Shown piece by piece: positions 36,998 to 45,769 of a DNA stretch of 64,000 nt (positions within the stretch are counted from its first letter, which is position 1; the number at the start of each line of letters is the position of its first letter). The notes under the pieces are model-generated. The model was given only the letters and a program-made list of their open reading frames with translations. It had not been told where the DNA came from and did no database searches. The DNA comes from Schlesneria sp. (GTDB lineage Bacteria > Planctomycetota > Planctomycetia > Planctomycetales > Planctomycetaceae). Made by a program: the position numbers and the translations under genes. The DNA lies in the NCBI GenBank assembly GCA_028291515.1, contig JAQGHU010000111.1, positions 23,818-87,817 of the forward strand, in the 5' to 3' direction.

Positions 36998-37035
36998 AAA
37001 AAAGGCCGCCCTGCCTCGTGAGACAGAGCGACCTT
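36998..37035 (-). terminator. Terminator-like hairpin of the TraG-like gene
   Basis: An imperfect stem (37002-37015 against 37022-37035, with G-U pairs) is followed on the minus strand by TTTTTT, 25 bases downstream of the TraG-like stop. Good intrinsic terminator for that gene. Confidence 0.65.
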
Positions 37036-37059
37036 GCTCAAACGGACTGACCGGGAAGA

Positions 37060-38364
37060 TCACGAATAGAACTGGTTGTCGTCGTAATGGCCGTCATAAC
37101 GAGGGTCAGTCAGATAGTCCAATCGTCGGCTGATGCACTCACCCTGATCTTGCAGCAACAGGAATTGCTCATCGGGCTTCATGCCCAGTAGCTTTTCTGG
37201 AGTGCATCCTAGGATCTCGGACCACTCCTTCGCCATCAGGCTCGTCTTCAGCCCGAATAACTGCAGTGCGCCTGAGTTGTTGATGAACGTCTTCCAACTG
37301 GTGGGATAGGAATGCTGAATCTGCTGCATGTCCTGCCAGAAGGTCCAGATTCGGGCTCCGAAACCGCGACACAAGGTCATGGCCGCGGTCATCACGGGGA
37401 ATGATCCCAGGCTGCCTGCTTCATCGATCAAAAACAACGTCCTCGGATCAGGCATCCGTCGACGAGAGAACACTGCCGTAAACAGCGACGCCAGGATGAT
37501 CCGCAACAGCGGCTTATGGCTTTCCAGTCGTTCCGGCGGGATGATGATGTAGATCGACATCGGCTTGCCGTTGGCAAAGTCCTGCAACGAGAAGCTTGAT
37601 CTTTCCAGCATCTCGGAGACTCGTTCACTGTTAAACGTCTTGATGTACGACTGAGCGGTCGCCAATACGCTCGGTCGAGTTTCTCGTTCCGCCAATTGCA
37701 GGAACGATGCGAATTCCTGGCGAGCCAGTTCGCGCAACTGCTTGCCAACCGTGTCCATGATCACTGCCAGATTATAAACCACGTCGTCGCCGCAAAGCAG
37801 TCGTCGCATCTCGTTGAAGTTTTGCTTCTCGGGCGGCTGCATCGTGACGAGATAGTTGATGATGGCGCTATGCAACCCGCTGGCGGTCGTATCCCAGAAT
37901 GGATCACGACCGAATTTATTCCCTTCCGACAGCATCGAAGCCACCATTTGCGAATCGGTGTCGAAGTCGGCCGTCGGAAGCTGAAACATCTCGAGCGGAT
38001 TGAAACTGTCGGTGGATTTGTCGACGACTCGAAACGGATCCAGCTTGATCACCTGCTGTCCCATCTCCCGACGTCGCCGATGAGTACATTGGTACAGCTC
38101 CCCTTTGATGTCGATTGCAACCACTTGACCCGGATATTCCAGCAATGTTGGTACCGCACAACATCGCCCCTTTCCGCTACCAGTAGGTGCGCATGTCAGC
38201 AGATGCGGCCCGTCATAGTAAGTGGGATCAATTCGTTTCGGGGGAGGCTGAACATGCGACGAGAATCCGATGGCTCGTCGCGTGACGCGTTGATATCCCA
38301 GCAGAATCTCATCGCTCGTTGAAACCGGTGAGACGGAGTCATCCTTAAGAGCAGCAGCGATCAT
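37060..38364 (-). CDS. TraG/VirD4-like ATPase without transmembrane segments
   Basis: 434 residues from the ATG at 38364, which has AAAGGA upstream; a longer frame to 38559 adds 65 residues of poor quality. Walker A is TGSGKGR and Walker B is FLIDEAGSLG, with the VAIDIKGE and FWQDMQQ blocks of VirD4/TraG-type coupling ATPases. The usual N-terminal membrane helices are missing, so it should be cytoplasmic. No relaxase, mating-pair or VirB gene is visible in the window. It may move DNA or protein without a full type IV system. Strand and position near the LysR-like gene suggest possible coexpression. Confidence 0.85.
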   Translation of the reverse strand: MIAAALKDDSVSPVSTSDEILLGYQRVTRRAIGFSSHVQPPPKRIDPTYYDGPHLLTCAPTGSGKGRCCAVPTLLEYPGQVVAIDIKGELYQCTHRRRREMGQQVIKLDPFRVVDKSTDSFNPLEMFQLPTADFDTDSQMVASMLSEGNKFGRDPFWDTTASGLHSAIINYLVTMQPPEKQNFNEMRRLLCGDDVVYNLAVIMDTVGKQLRELARQEFASFLQLAERETRPSVLATAQSYIKTFNSERVSEMLERSSFSLQDFANGKPMSIYIIIPPERLESHKPLLRIILASLFTAVFSRRRMPDPRTLFLIDEAGSLGSFPVMTAAMTLCRGFGARIWTFWQDMQQIQHSYPTSWKTFINNSGALQLFGLKTSLMAKEWSEILGCTPEKLLGMKPDEQFLLLQDQGECISRRLDYLTDPRYDGHYDDNQFYS

Positions 38365-38825
38365 TGTCGCAGTCCTTTCGTGACTGTTGCTTGTGTATCG
38401 CAAGCGGAACAAAGAGAAAACGACCGAACATCGAATGAAGAAAGATGAGCCGACAGGGCTCCAATCACAGGGCCTGACCACTTCTTGCGGGCCGTCGAAG
38501 ATTTGCCGACCGGAACGTGAGTTCCAATCGGCAGTCCCTGGCATCCGCGCCCTTCGCAATCCGACGTGAGTTGTTGCTGGCCCGCATCATGTTGGCCGCG
38601 TTCCACGTCACGGCGTTCATTCGAGCTTGCATCGGGAAGGACTCGCCGCACGCTCGATCTCGTTCACTGCAGTCAAACGATGAAGAAACATTAACACCCA
38701 TCGGGATGTGAATGCGAGCAACTGCACCTTGCGGAGATTGACGACTCTGTCAGCGTGAAAAACAAGTTTGTTTTCAGCCTGCTTCTCATGAACGAGCGGC
38801 AGGTCGTCGTGATGACGAATCGGAG
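38365..38825. other. Spacer between the TraG-like and LysR-effector-like genes (461 bp)
   Basis: Both flanking genes read leftward. No gene, RNA or repeat was found; short open frames lack Shine-Dalgarno and composition support. It probably carries the promoter of the TraG-like gene. Confidence 0.4.
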
Positions 38826-40556
38826 TTACCGAGGCTTGCCTGGAGTGGCCTTTCGTTTGGATGCTGATTTCTGCGCTGACGATATCGCCACAACAGTGAG
38901 CGGAACGACTTCCGTCGCCACTTCGCGCAGATTGGGGATACACAGATCTCGGTGTGACTCGACGATCCTCTTCAATTCGCGAGCGGTCAGATCCGGCTGT
39001 GTGTGCAATACGAATGGCCCACCCGAAGGACGGATCTCATCAGGCAACCACGAGCTTCGTCCCATCCAGCTTCCGACTAACACGGATCCCTCTTTCAGAG
39101 CGGCCTTTGACACGACAAGGTTTGTCGTTCCGCTCTGAGCGACTTGATCGACGGTACGCCATTGCAGGTGCCAGACGGTTCCATCCTGATAGCGAATAGG
39201 TTTACCAAACACGCGCATCTGCAACGGTTCCGAAACAGGAATGCCCAGTCCCAGAAACCCTGTGAGGTTCCCATTGGAAGTGCATTCCAGGTGTGCCCGT
39301 CCGGCAATCCAGGTCCGCTCGCTACCCGACGAGCCCTGCGGGGTATAGTCACTGACGTGGTAGCTATATGGAAATCGGGACAGCCAGCTCGTCAGTTCTT
39401 CGGCTTCTCTCTGAATGGTCAGTCGTTGCTGAAAAGCAATCTGCAGGCATTCTTTGAGCATCGACAGCGCGGCATTCTTTTCGAGTCCAATCCCCTCAGC
39501 TTTCTCCGTCCCCCGAAATGACGCGCGCTTTCCTCGTGGGAGTACCGCAACGATCAGCGGCACTTGACGCTCGCCATCCGGCGGCAGATCAAGCGCCTCC
39601 AATCGCTGCTCATCGACATCGTCCATCAGTTCACGATACGACAAGGTCCAAGCGTCGCTCGCGGCGACTCGAGCGTGGGCCTCCAGCAACGTCGGAACTT
39701 CTTCCATCGTGTCGATGGTCGCTTCGACATCCGCCCAAGGTACATCGAAGTGCTTCCGACGCGATGCCAGGGCGACCATGTCTGTCCCGCGCAATTCATC
39801 CCAGTGAGTCAGCGAGCGAGCCGCCAGCGGAGCCGCGACCTCCGTTCGTGATCGCAACAGGCAACATCGTAGCGGCATGCTCGCTGCGAGTTCGCCGGTC
39901 GGGATCTTGCCGACTCGCCCCTTCAGGCAACACGCGACAACGGCATCCACACCTGCCAGCGGCTGATTCCCAAACAGCAGCTCGTCTGAATCCATGATTG
40001 TCTGGACGAATCGAAGCTGGACATCCGGAAACTGCGTGCGGAACTTCTGACGCACCGCCTCCAGCACCAGTGGCAGCACTCGCATATTGATCAGGTTCGT
40101 CGTCCCGATGCGGATCGTCACCGGACGATTCAGCGGTTCGTCCTTGATCAGCGACATCGCCAACCCGTAGTGCTCGCTGGCCGCAGTCAAATGATCACAG
40201 AGCTCTTTGAGCTGCGCTTCGTCGTGCAACAGACCTTGCGTGATCCGCTCCTGCACGAAGTCCTTGCTGAGACCGAGTGCCTCGGCCAATTGCTTGCAGA
40301 ACGAATGGAATCGCGCCGTACTGGGGTTTTCGTCATCCTCGCCCGTTAGCCGCGACTTGCCATTGGCATCGGTCCGCACGGGAAGATGGCCACCCAGGAA
40401 CTTTACGAGGTCCGTGCTGGCATTTCGTTTCGATCGATTTCGAAGCGCCGCCTCCAGCATTTGGCGTAACTGGTCGCACTTGTAGATCGTGGGGCCTTCC
40501 TCGGCGGAAGGCCGTCGCTGACGTTTGGCTGGCCCGGTCACGATGGTCACCTGCAT
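38826..40556 (-). CDS. Protein with LysR-type effector-binding-like domain, no HTH recognised
   Basis: 576 residues. Residues about 20-135 are helical, ending in a segment with LGLSKDFVQERITQGLLH. From about 145 it reads like a periplasmic-binding-protein II fold as in LysR effector domains: VTIRIGTTNLINMRVLPLVL, then the LRFVQTIMDSDELLFG stretch and a second lobe. The C-terminal part (about 340-560) is additional. A typical LysR winged-helix N-terminus is absent, so gene regulation is a guess. Basic C-terminal tail (KSASKRKA). Function unknown; leftward, upstream of the TraG-like gene. Confidence 0.5.
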   Translation of the reverse strand: MQVTIVTGPAKRQRRPSAEEGPTIYKCDQLRQMLEAALRNRSKRNASTDLVKFLGGHLPVRTDANGKSRLTGEDDENPSTARFHSFCKQLAEALGLSKDFVQERITQGLLHDEAQLKELCDHLTAASEHYGLAMSLIKDEPLNRPVTIRIGTTNLINMRVLPLVLEAVRQKFRTQFPDVQLRFVQTIMDSDELLFGNQPLAGVDAVVACCLKGRVGKIPTGELAASMPLRCCLLRSRTEVAAPLAARSLTHWDELRGTDMVALASRRKHFDVPWADVEATIDTMEEVPTLLEAHARVAASDAWTLSYRELMDDVDEQRLEALDLPPDGERQVPLIVAVLPRGKRASFRGTEKAEGIGLEKNAALSMLKECLQIAFQQRLTIQREAEELTSWLSRFPYSYHVSDYTPQGSSGSERTWIAGRAHLECTSNGNLTGFLGLGIPVSEPLQMRVFGKPIRYQDGTVWHLQWRTVDQVAQSGTTNLVVSKAALKEGSVLVGSWMGRSSWLPDEIRPSGGPFVLHTQPDLTARELKRIVESHRDLCIPNLREVATEVVPLTVVAISSAQKSASKRKATPGKPR

Positions 40557-40616
40557 GGATCACGGAGGGGATGAAAGGAATGACGACGCAGCCACTCCTT
40601 CGCTTCCTGCCTGATC

Positions 40617-41246
40617 CTACTTCAGTGGCTTGATTCGAATGTTCCGAAATTCGACTTTCATCGGTCCGCCGCTATGAACCTGCAGAGCGATAATTCCAGA
40701 ACGTGCGATCTCGGCATCCGGTTCACGGTAATTGACCGTGGTGACACCATTCATCTTCAGAATGATCTGATCGCCCTCGGCGCGAATCGTGTACTGATTC
40801 CAGTCACCCTTCTTGAGCGTTCCTTCGAAATCCACAGGAGCTTTGACAAGGATCTTGTTGCGACGGGATTCGTCATACAGGCATCCCCAATAGTTCTCGC
40901 CCAGATCCGCCTGATAGCCCGAAACTTCCGTGCTGTTCGCAACTTTCTTCGTGCGGAATTGCACGCCCGAATTGCCGACGCCGTCTTTCATACGAAATTC
41001 GACCTTCAGCTCGAAGTCGCCGAATTCTTCTTTGGTGCAGAGGAATTGGTTGTGCTTGATCCCAGGCGAATCACCGACGATGTAGCTGTCTGCGACTTTC
41101 CAGAGCGTGGTATCGCCATCCCAGCCTTCCAAGTCTTTGCCGTTGAACAGCGATCGAAAACCATCATCATCGGCAGCCCAGCTAGAAGCGCTTAGAACAG
41201 CAGCGACGGCCAACAGGAACGCGGACGCAATTCGACCTGGCAGCAT
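40617..41246 (-). CDS. DUF1080 (3-keto-disaccharide hydrolase-like) secreted protein
   Basis: 209 residues with a signal peptide (FLLAVAAVLSASSWA) and a single DUF1080 domain: FRSLFNGKDLEGWDGD at the start, the DFELKVEFRMKDGVGNSGVQ core and the terminal VEFRNIRIKPL. DUF1080 is a beta-sandwich; some members are 3-keto-disaccharide hydrolases. Very common in planctomycetes. Single gene, with the repeat at 41331 between it and the divergent sulfatase. Confidence 0.9.
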   Translation of the reverse strand: MLPGRIASAFLLAVAAVLSASSWAADDDGFRSLFNGKDLEGWDGDTTLWKVADSYIVGDSPGIKHNQFLCTKEEFGDFELKVEFRMKDGVGNSGVQFRTKKVANSTEVSGYQADLGENYWGCLYDESRRNKILVKAPVDFEGTLKKGDWNQYTIRAEGDQIILKMNGVTTVNYREPDAEIARSGIIALQVHSGGPMKVEFRNIRIKPLK

Positions 41247-41330
41247 TGTGTAACTCCACAGAGGTGTGCGTATGAACGTGTCTCAAAAGTTTACGACTAA
41301 CTGGCGTTGTTTGCCAGAAGTCGCTTCAAA

Positions 41331-41402
41331 GTAGACAGCACACTCCGTGTGCTGAACGTCTTCAACTCATGAATCTCTCGGCACACGGAGTGTGCCTTCT
41401 AC
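41331..41402. repeat. Inverted repeat with GCACACTCCGTGTGC arms
   Basis: Arm 1 (41331-41355, GTAGACAGCACACTCCGTGTGC...) and arm 2 (41378-41402) are inverted copies differing at three to four positions. Each arm contains its own small hairpin GCACAC-TCC-GTGTGC. Total length 72 bp with a 22-base centre. It lies between the divergent DUF1080 and sulfatase genes and is likely a dispersed palindromic element. Confidence 0.65.
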
Positions 41403-41489
41403 ATTTCGTCGCCAATATTGCGACGTATGGCCTTGCCGAACATACTGCGATCGCGAGAATCCCGTTCACCTCACTACAAGGCAACGATC

Positions 41490-42866
41490 ATGTCGCGCTC
41501 GTGGTTGCTGGCGTTCTACGGCCTGTTGTTCACCGCGACGATCAATCTCCACGCAGCGGAGTCGGACAAGACAAACTTCATCGTGATCCTGTGCGATGAC
41601 CTTGGTTATGGCGATCTGGGATGTTTTGGGCATCCCAAGATCAAGACACCTCACCTCGATAAGTTGGCCAGTGACGGAATGCGGCTGACGGATTGCTACG
41701 CCGGTGCCCCAGTCTGCTCCCCTTCTCGAGCCGGATTGCTGACCGGTCGAATTCCGAATCGGGTTGGCATCTACGATTGGATTCCGCAGAAAAGCCCGAT
41801 GCACCTGCGAGCCAGTGAAGTCACCGTCGCGACGCTATTGAAGCAAGCTGGCTATCAGACCTGCCATGTCGGCAAGTGGCACTGCAATGGAATGTTCAAT
41901 TCGTCCGAGCAACCACAGCCTGGCGACCACGGCTACGATCACTGGTTCGCGACGCAGAACAACGCCGCTCCCACGCATAAGAATCCGACGAACTTTGTTC
42001 GCAACGGCAAACGTGTCGGACCGACGGAAGGCTACTCCAGTCAGGTGATCGTTGATGAAGCGATGTCATGGCTGACTCAACGCGACAAATCGAAGCCGTT
42101 CCTGCTGATGGTCTGGTTGCATTCTCCGCATGAAACAATCGCGACCGCCAGTTCGTTCGTCGAACCCTACCTGGCCGGTGCCGAAACCCCGGAACAGGCG
42201 GAGTACTTTGGCAACGTCTCGCAGGTCGATCATGAAGTGGGACGGCTGCTGAAGTCGCTGGACGACGGCGGTCTACGAGAGAACTCACTGGTATTCTTCA
42301 GCAGTGACAACGGACCGGAAACGCTCAATCGTTACAAGGGATCCGAACGCAGCTATGGCTCGCCTCAACCACTGCGCGGAATGAAGCTACATCTGTACGA
42401 AGGAGGCATCCGTGTTCCCGGAATTGTGCGCTGGCCGCAACGGATCAAACCCGGCCAGACATCTCACGAACCTGTCGCCAGCTATGATCTGCTACCGACT
42501 TTCTGCGCAATCGCCGGCGTCAAACATCCAGCAGATCGAGTGTTAGACGGCAGCAGCCTGCTACCACTATTGAATGGTGGGCCCGTCAAGCGTTCGAAGC
42601 CGCTGTACTGGCAATATGACCGTGCGATCGGTGGGCCGAACCGCGTTGCCTTGCGTGATGGCGACTGGAAATTGCTCGCCGACGCGGGACTGTCAAAGTT
42701 CGAACTCTACAACCTCAAGACGGATCTCTCCGAAACCCACGACCTGGCCGCGAGCGAACCGGCGAAATTAGACGAATTGGCCACAAAGATGCGACTGCTG
42801 CATGCAGAAATCAAAGCAGAGGGGCCCACCTGGCCTGAAGGACCAGGTACACAAAACCAGAAATGA
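41490..42866 (+). CDS. Sulfatase, formylglycine-dependent, secreted
   Basis: 458 residues from the ATG at 41490, followed by a signal peptide (LLAFYGLLFTATINLHAA). The sulfatase family signature CSPSRAGLLTGR is at 76-87, so Cys76 should be converted to formylglycine. Metal-binding CDDLGYGDLG at 35-44 and the later SSDNGPE block complete the active site. It would remove sulfate from polysaccharide or other esters; planctomycetes have dozens of these. The longer frame from 41418 gives a basic non-signal N-terminus and is not preferred. Confidence 0.93.
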   Translation: MSRSWLLAFYGLLFTATINLHAAESDKTNFIVILCDDLGYGDLGCFGHPKIKTPHLDKLASDGMRLTDCYAGAPVCSPSRAGLLTGRIPNRVGIYDWIPQKSPMHLRASEVTVATLLKQAGYQTCHVGKWHCNGMFNSSEQPQPGDHGYDHWFATQNNAAPTHKNPTNFVRNGKRVGPTEGYSSQVIVDEAMSWLTQRDKSKPFLLMVWLHSPHETIATASSFVEPYLAGAETPEQAEYFGNVSQVDHEVGRLLKSLDDGGLRENSLVFFSSDNGPETLNRYKGSERSYGSPQPLRGMKLHLYEGGIRVPGIVRWPQRIKPGQTSHEPVASYDLLPTFCAIAGVKHPADRVLDGSSLLPLLNGGPVKRSKPLYWQYDRAIGGPNRVALRDGDWKLLADAGLSKFELYNLKTDLSETHDLAASEPAKLDELATKMRLLHAEIKAEGPTWPEGPGTQNQK

Positions 42867-43213
42867 CTGACACCGCTGGCAAGTTGGCTCCAATGCCACT
42901 CGATATGCTTGTTCAACGACAGAATGCTCTGAACGCCCACTACCGTTCATCGGCTCAGCGTTCCGTAGCTATACCTCGTTTCGTTGGCCCGCGAGTCGAG
43001 AATGCCGCCTGAAACCGGCGTTAACGTCGACTCAGCCGCTTCTGTCGGCAACCTGCCGTCCGCGTCATAAAGAATTGTCAGGATTCTGACGTGGCAATCG
43101 GCTTTGGCATTCGTTCTGCTAGGTCTCTTTCCGATGCTGGTAGAGAAGACCCAAAGTGCGCTGTTTCCTCGAACAGTGCCGAGACGACTCGCACTCAGGA
43201 ATGGCAATCGCCG
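42867..43213. other. Intergenic region (347 bp)
   Basis: It lies between the sulfatase and the flavoprotein gene, both rightward. No gene or RNA was recognised. A frame in the other direction (42947-43222) exists but has no support. The promoter for the flavoprotein gene probably lies in the right half. Confidence 0.4.
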
Positions 43214-44743
43214 ATGACGCACCCCACCCTGCTTCCCGACGATGAAGCCAATGCCCGACTAACCGAATTGGTGGCTCCGCCGAATTGGACGAATCCGACA
43301 CCGACTGGTCGCTATCACCTCGTTGTGGTCGGAGCGGGACCGGCAGGCCTGCTGACAGCCGCCCGGGCCGCGGAGTGCGGTGCAAAAGTTGCCTTGATTG
43401 AACGCGATTTGATGGGGGGCGACTGCCTGAACGTCGGCTGTGTTCCCTCGAAAGCGCTGATCAGTGCCGCCCGCGCCGCGGCTGCTGTCCGGCAAGCGGC
43501 CCAATTCGGCATTCTCACGACCCCGCCCGAGCCAGATTTTGCCGCGATCATGCAGCGACTTCGACGATTGCGAGCTGAGATCGCTCGCAACGATTCGGTC
43601 GCTCGATTCAAGAGTTTGGGAGTCGATGTCTTTCGAGGAAGCGGCAAGTTCTCGGGGCCGGACTCGATCGAAGTCGGTGGCCAGACGTTGAGATTCAAGC
43701 GAGCTGTCATTGCGACCGGAACCCGTGCGACGAAGCCAGAGATTCCCGGCCTCGCAGACGTGGGGTATCTCACCAATGAGACAGTCTTTTCATTGACCGA
43801 GCTTCCGAAACGGCTGGCCGTCATCGGCGGCGGACCGCTCGGTTGTGAGATGGCGCAAGCGTTCGCTAGGCTTGGCTCAGAGGTGACACTCATCGAGCGA
43901 ACCGACCAGTTGCTTGGTCGTGAAGATGAAGCCGCCGCCACCATCATTCAAGCCGCTCTGGAACGAGATGGCGTTCGAGTTCTCCTCGAAACGGCAGTGA
44001 ATCAAGTCCACCCGGGCGGATCAGATGGGGAACGGACCCTGGAACTGATACACCCAGAGACCGCGGTCGTGAAGCTGAGCGTCACCGTCGACCACATCCT
44101 CGTCGGGGCTGGTCGAACTCCGAATGTCGAGGGACTGAACTTGTCGGCCGTTGGCGTGGCGTTCGATACCCGTCAGGGGGTCACGGTCAACGATCACTTG
44201 CGTACGACCAATCCGCGCATATTTGCCGCGGGCGATGTCTGTTCGCCGTTCAAGTTCACTCATGCGGCCGATTTCATGGCGCGAACTGTGATTCAGAATG
44301 CCCTCTTTTTCGGACGGACCAAAGCCCGCGCGCTGACGATTCCCTGGTGTACCTATACCAGCCCCGAGGTGGCTCAAGTCGGCCTCACCGAACAGAGGGC
44401 GTATGACCACGGCATCGCGATCCAGACGTTCACACAATCGCTGGAACATGTCGATCGTGCGATCTTGGAAGGAGCCACCGCAGGGTTCGTCAAGATTCAC
44501 GTCAAGGCCGGGACGGACAAGATCGTCGGAGCAACTATCGTCGCCGAACACGCCGGAGAAATGATCGGCGAAATCGTCCTAGCGATGTCAAACCGCATCG
44601 GCCTGAAGCGGTTGGCCAGCACGATCCAACCCTATCCCACGGTCGCGGAAGCCATTCGCAAATGCGGCGACAGCTTCAACAAGACGCTGCCCACACCGTT
44701 CGTGAAGTCGTTGTTCACAAAATGGCTGGCTTGGACCCGCTAG
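43214..44743 (+). CDS. Pyridine nucleotide-disulfide oxidoreductase, mercuric reductase-like
   Basis: 509 residues from the ATG at 43214; the in-frame GTG at 43091 would add 41 residues lacking a fold. FAD-binding GAGPAG at 40-45, redox-active disulfide GGDCLNVGCVPSK (C71-x4-C76), NAD-binding GGGPLGCE and the dimer domain with FAAGDVCSPFKFTHAA. The C-terminal active-site motif reads YPTVAE, with Tyr where dihydrolipoamide dehydrogenase has His; mercuric reductases also vary there. No HMA domain and no C-terminal Cys pair, so mercury reduction is doubtful. A general flavin disulfide reductase of unknown substrate. Confidence 0.85.
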   Translation: MTHPTLLPDDEANARLTELVAPPNWTNPTPTGRYHLVVVGAGPAGLLTAARAAECGAKVALIERDLMGGDCLNVGCVPSKALISAARAAAAVRQAAQFGILTTPPEPDFAAIMQRLRRLRAEIARNDSVARFKSLGVDVFRGSGKFSGPDSIEVGGQTLRFKRAVIATGTRATKPEIPGLADVGYLTNETVFSLTELPKRLAVIGGGPLGCEMAQAFARLGSEVTLIERTDQLLGREDEAAATIIQAALERDGVRVLLETAVNQVHPGGSDGERTLELIHPETAVVKLSVTVDHILVGAGRTPNVEGLNLSAVGVAFDTRQGVTVNDHLRTTNPRIFAAGDVCSPFKFTHAADFMARTVIQNALFFGRTKARALTIPWCTYTSPEVAQVGLTEQRAYDHGIAIQTFTQSLEHVDRAILEGATAGFVKIHVKAGTDKIVGATIVAEHAGEMIGEIVLAMSNRIGLKRLASTIQPYPTVAEAIRKCGDSFNKTLPTPFVKSLFTKWLAWTR

Positions 44744-44758
44744 ATGCTTCCGCAGATT

Positions 44759-45679
44759 TTAAGAGCTCGCGCGAACATGCTGTTCCGCCATCGTCGTAAA
44801 TCCCGATGACGATTCGCTACGCATGACTGATAATGCTCGAGGAGGGTCGCAGTAAGGACAGACTTCGCTGTAGATCACTTTACTGCACTTCGCGCATTCA
44901 TGAACTCCATACACGGTCATCTCAGCAGCGACCCGTTTATGGATGAAGAAGCCGAAGACGAAGATCGTGAAGGCGGCCATGATCACCGTCGGCGCAAGCT
45001 GGTGAGCTCCAAACAGCACGAACAATGTGACGATGATCGACACGCAACAGATTGAATAGAGAGCGACGTCCGTCATCCGGGCGCGATTGTATTGGGCCGC
45101 CGCCAAGTCATCGTTCAGGCGCCGCCCCAGGATATTTCGCAGCACTTCGATCTTATGATCCTCGATCGATTTCGCAGCGATGCTCGCTCCCACGGCCCTC
45201 AACAACCTTTGAGCACTGTCGTGAACTCGATAGCTGTCGTCGTCGTTAAACTGATCTTGATGGGCCCAGCGATTGCGAAATTCTCGTAGCTCGCTGACCA
45301 GGCTGCGTTCAGCCAACCCAAGCTTGTTCCGGAACACGGAATTCCACTGGTCCCACATCACAGTTAATACTGCTTGAGCATCCCACTTCCCACTTTGCAT
45401 CGCGGTCGTGGAATGGCCGCGAAACGAGGTCCGCGCGGTCTCTTCCCAGTTCGGGCCGTAGGCGTGCTGCATTTCCTGTTCAAAGAACGGAAGCAGCCCG
45501 CTGGTGAGCGAGGCTAAGACGACTCCGATTCTTTGCTGGTTGCTTTGCACGTTGACCTCGCACAGCGAGTGGATCACGCGGCCCGCGTGCAGCCCACCAA
45601 CTGGCATCGTGCATTCTAGATAGGCAACCACGGCAAACTGTATGGGCCTTCTGCTCGCCCGACGCGGTTTTTTCGACAC
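44759..45679 (-). CDS. Swt1-type HEPN domain membrane protein with zinc ribbon
   Basis: 306 residues. A HEPN-like domain (about 60-180) carries RNRWAH (R135 to H140, RX4H), the expected ribonuclease motif of HEPN proteins, within the LVSELREFRNRWAHQ stretch typical of Swt1-family HEPN. Two membrane helices follow (about 205-224 and 229-247), then a zinc ribbon C262-x2-C265...C274-x2-C277. The start is a GTG at 45679; an ATG at 45607 (MPVGG) is also possible. Combining a HEPN RNase-like domain with membrane helices suggests a membrane-bound sensor or effector. Flanked by unrelated genes. Confidence 0.72.
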   Translation of the reverse strand: MSKKPRRASRRPIQFAVVAYLECTMPVGGLHAGRVIHSLCEVNVQSNQQRIGVVLASLTSGLLPFFEQEMQHAYGPNWEETARTSFRGHSTTAMQSGKWDAQAVLTVMWDQWNSVFRNKLGLAERSLVSELREFRNRWAHQDQFNDDDSYRVHDSAQRLLRAVGASIAAKSIEDHKIEVLRNILGRRLNDDLAAAQYNRARMTDVALYSICCVSIIVTLFVLFGAHQLAPTVIMAAFTIFVFGFFIHKRVAAEMTVYGVHECAKCSKVIYSEVCPYCDPPRALSVMRSESSSGFTTMAEQHVRASS

Positions 45680-45769
45680 ACAAATTACGAGGCGGTAGAA
45701 TCGACTGATTCAGCAAAACCGTCACAATCGGACGAGCGAAGATTCGCCACGCTTTCAGGGAAAAAACCA

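Noticed and set aside
37060..40556. Integrative conjugative element
   Set aside because: Only one TraG-like gene; no integrase, relaxase, mating-pair genes or attachment sites were found.
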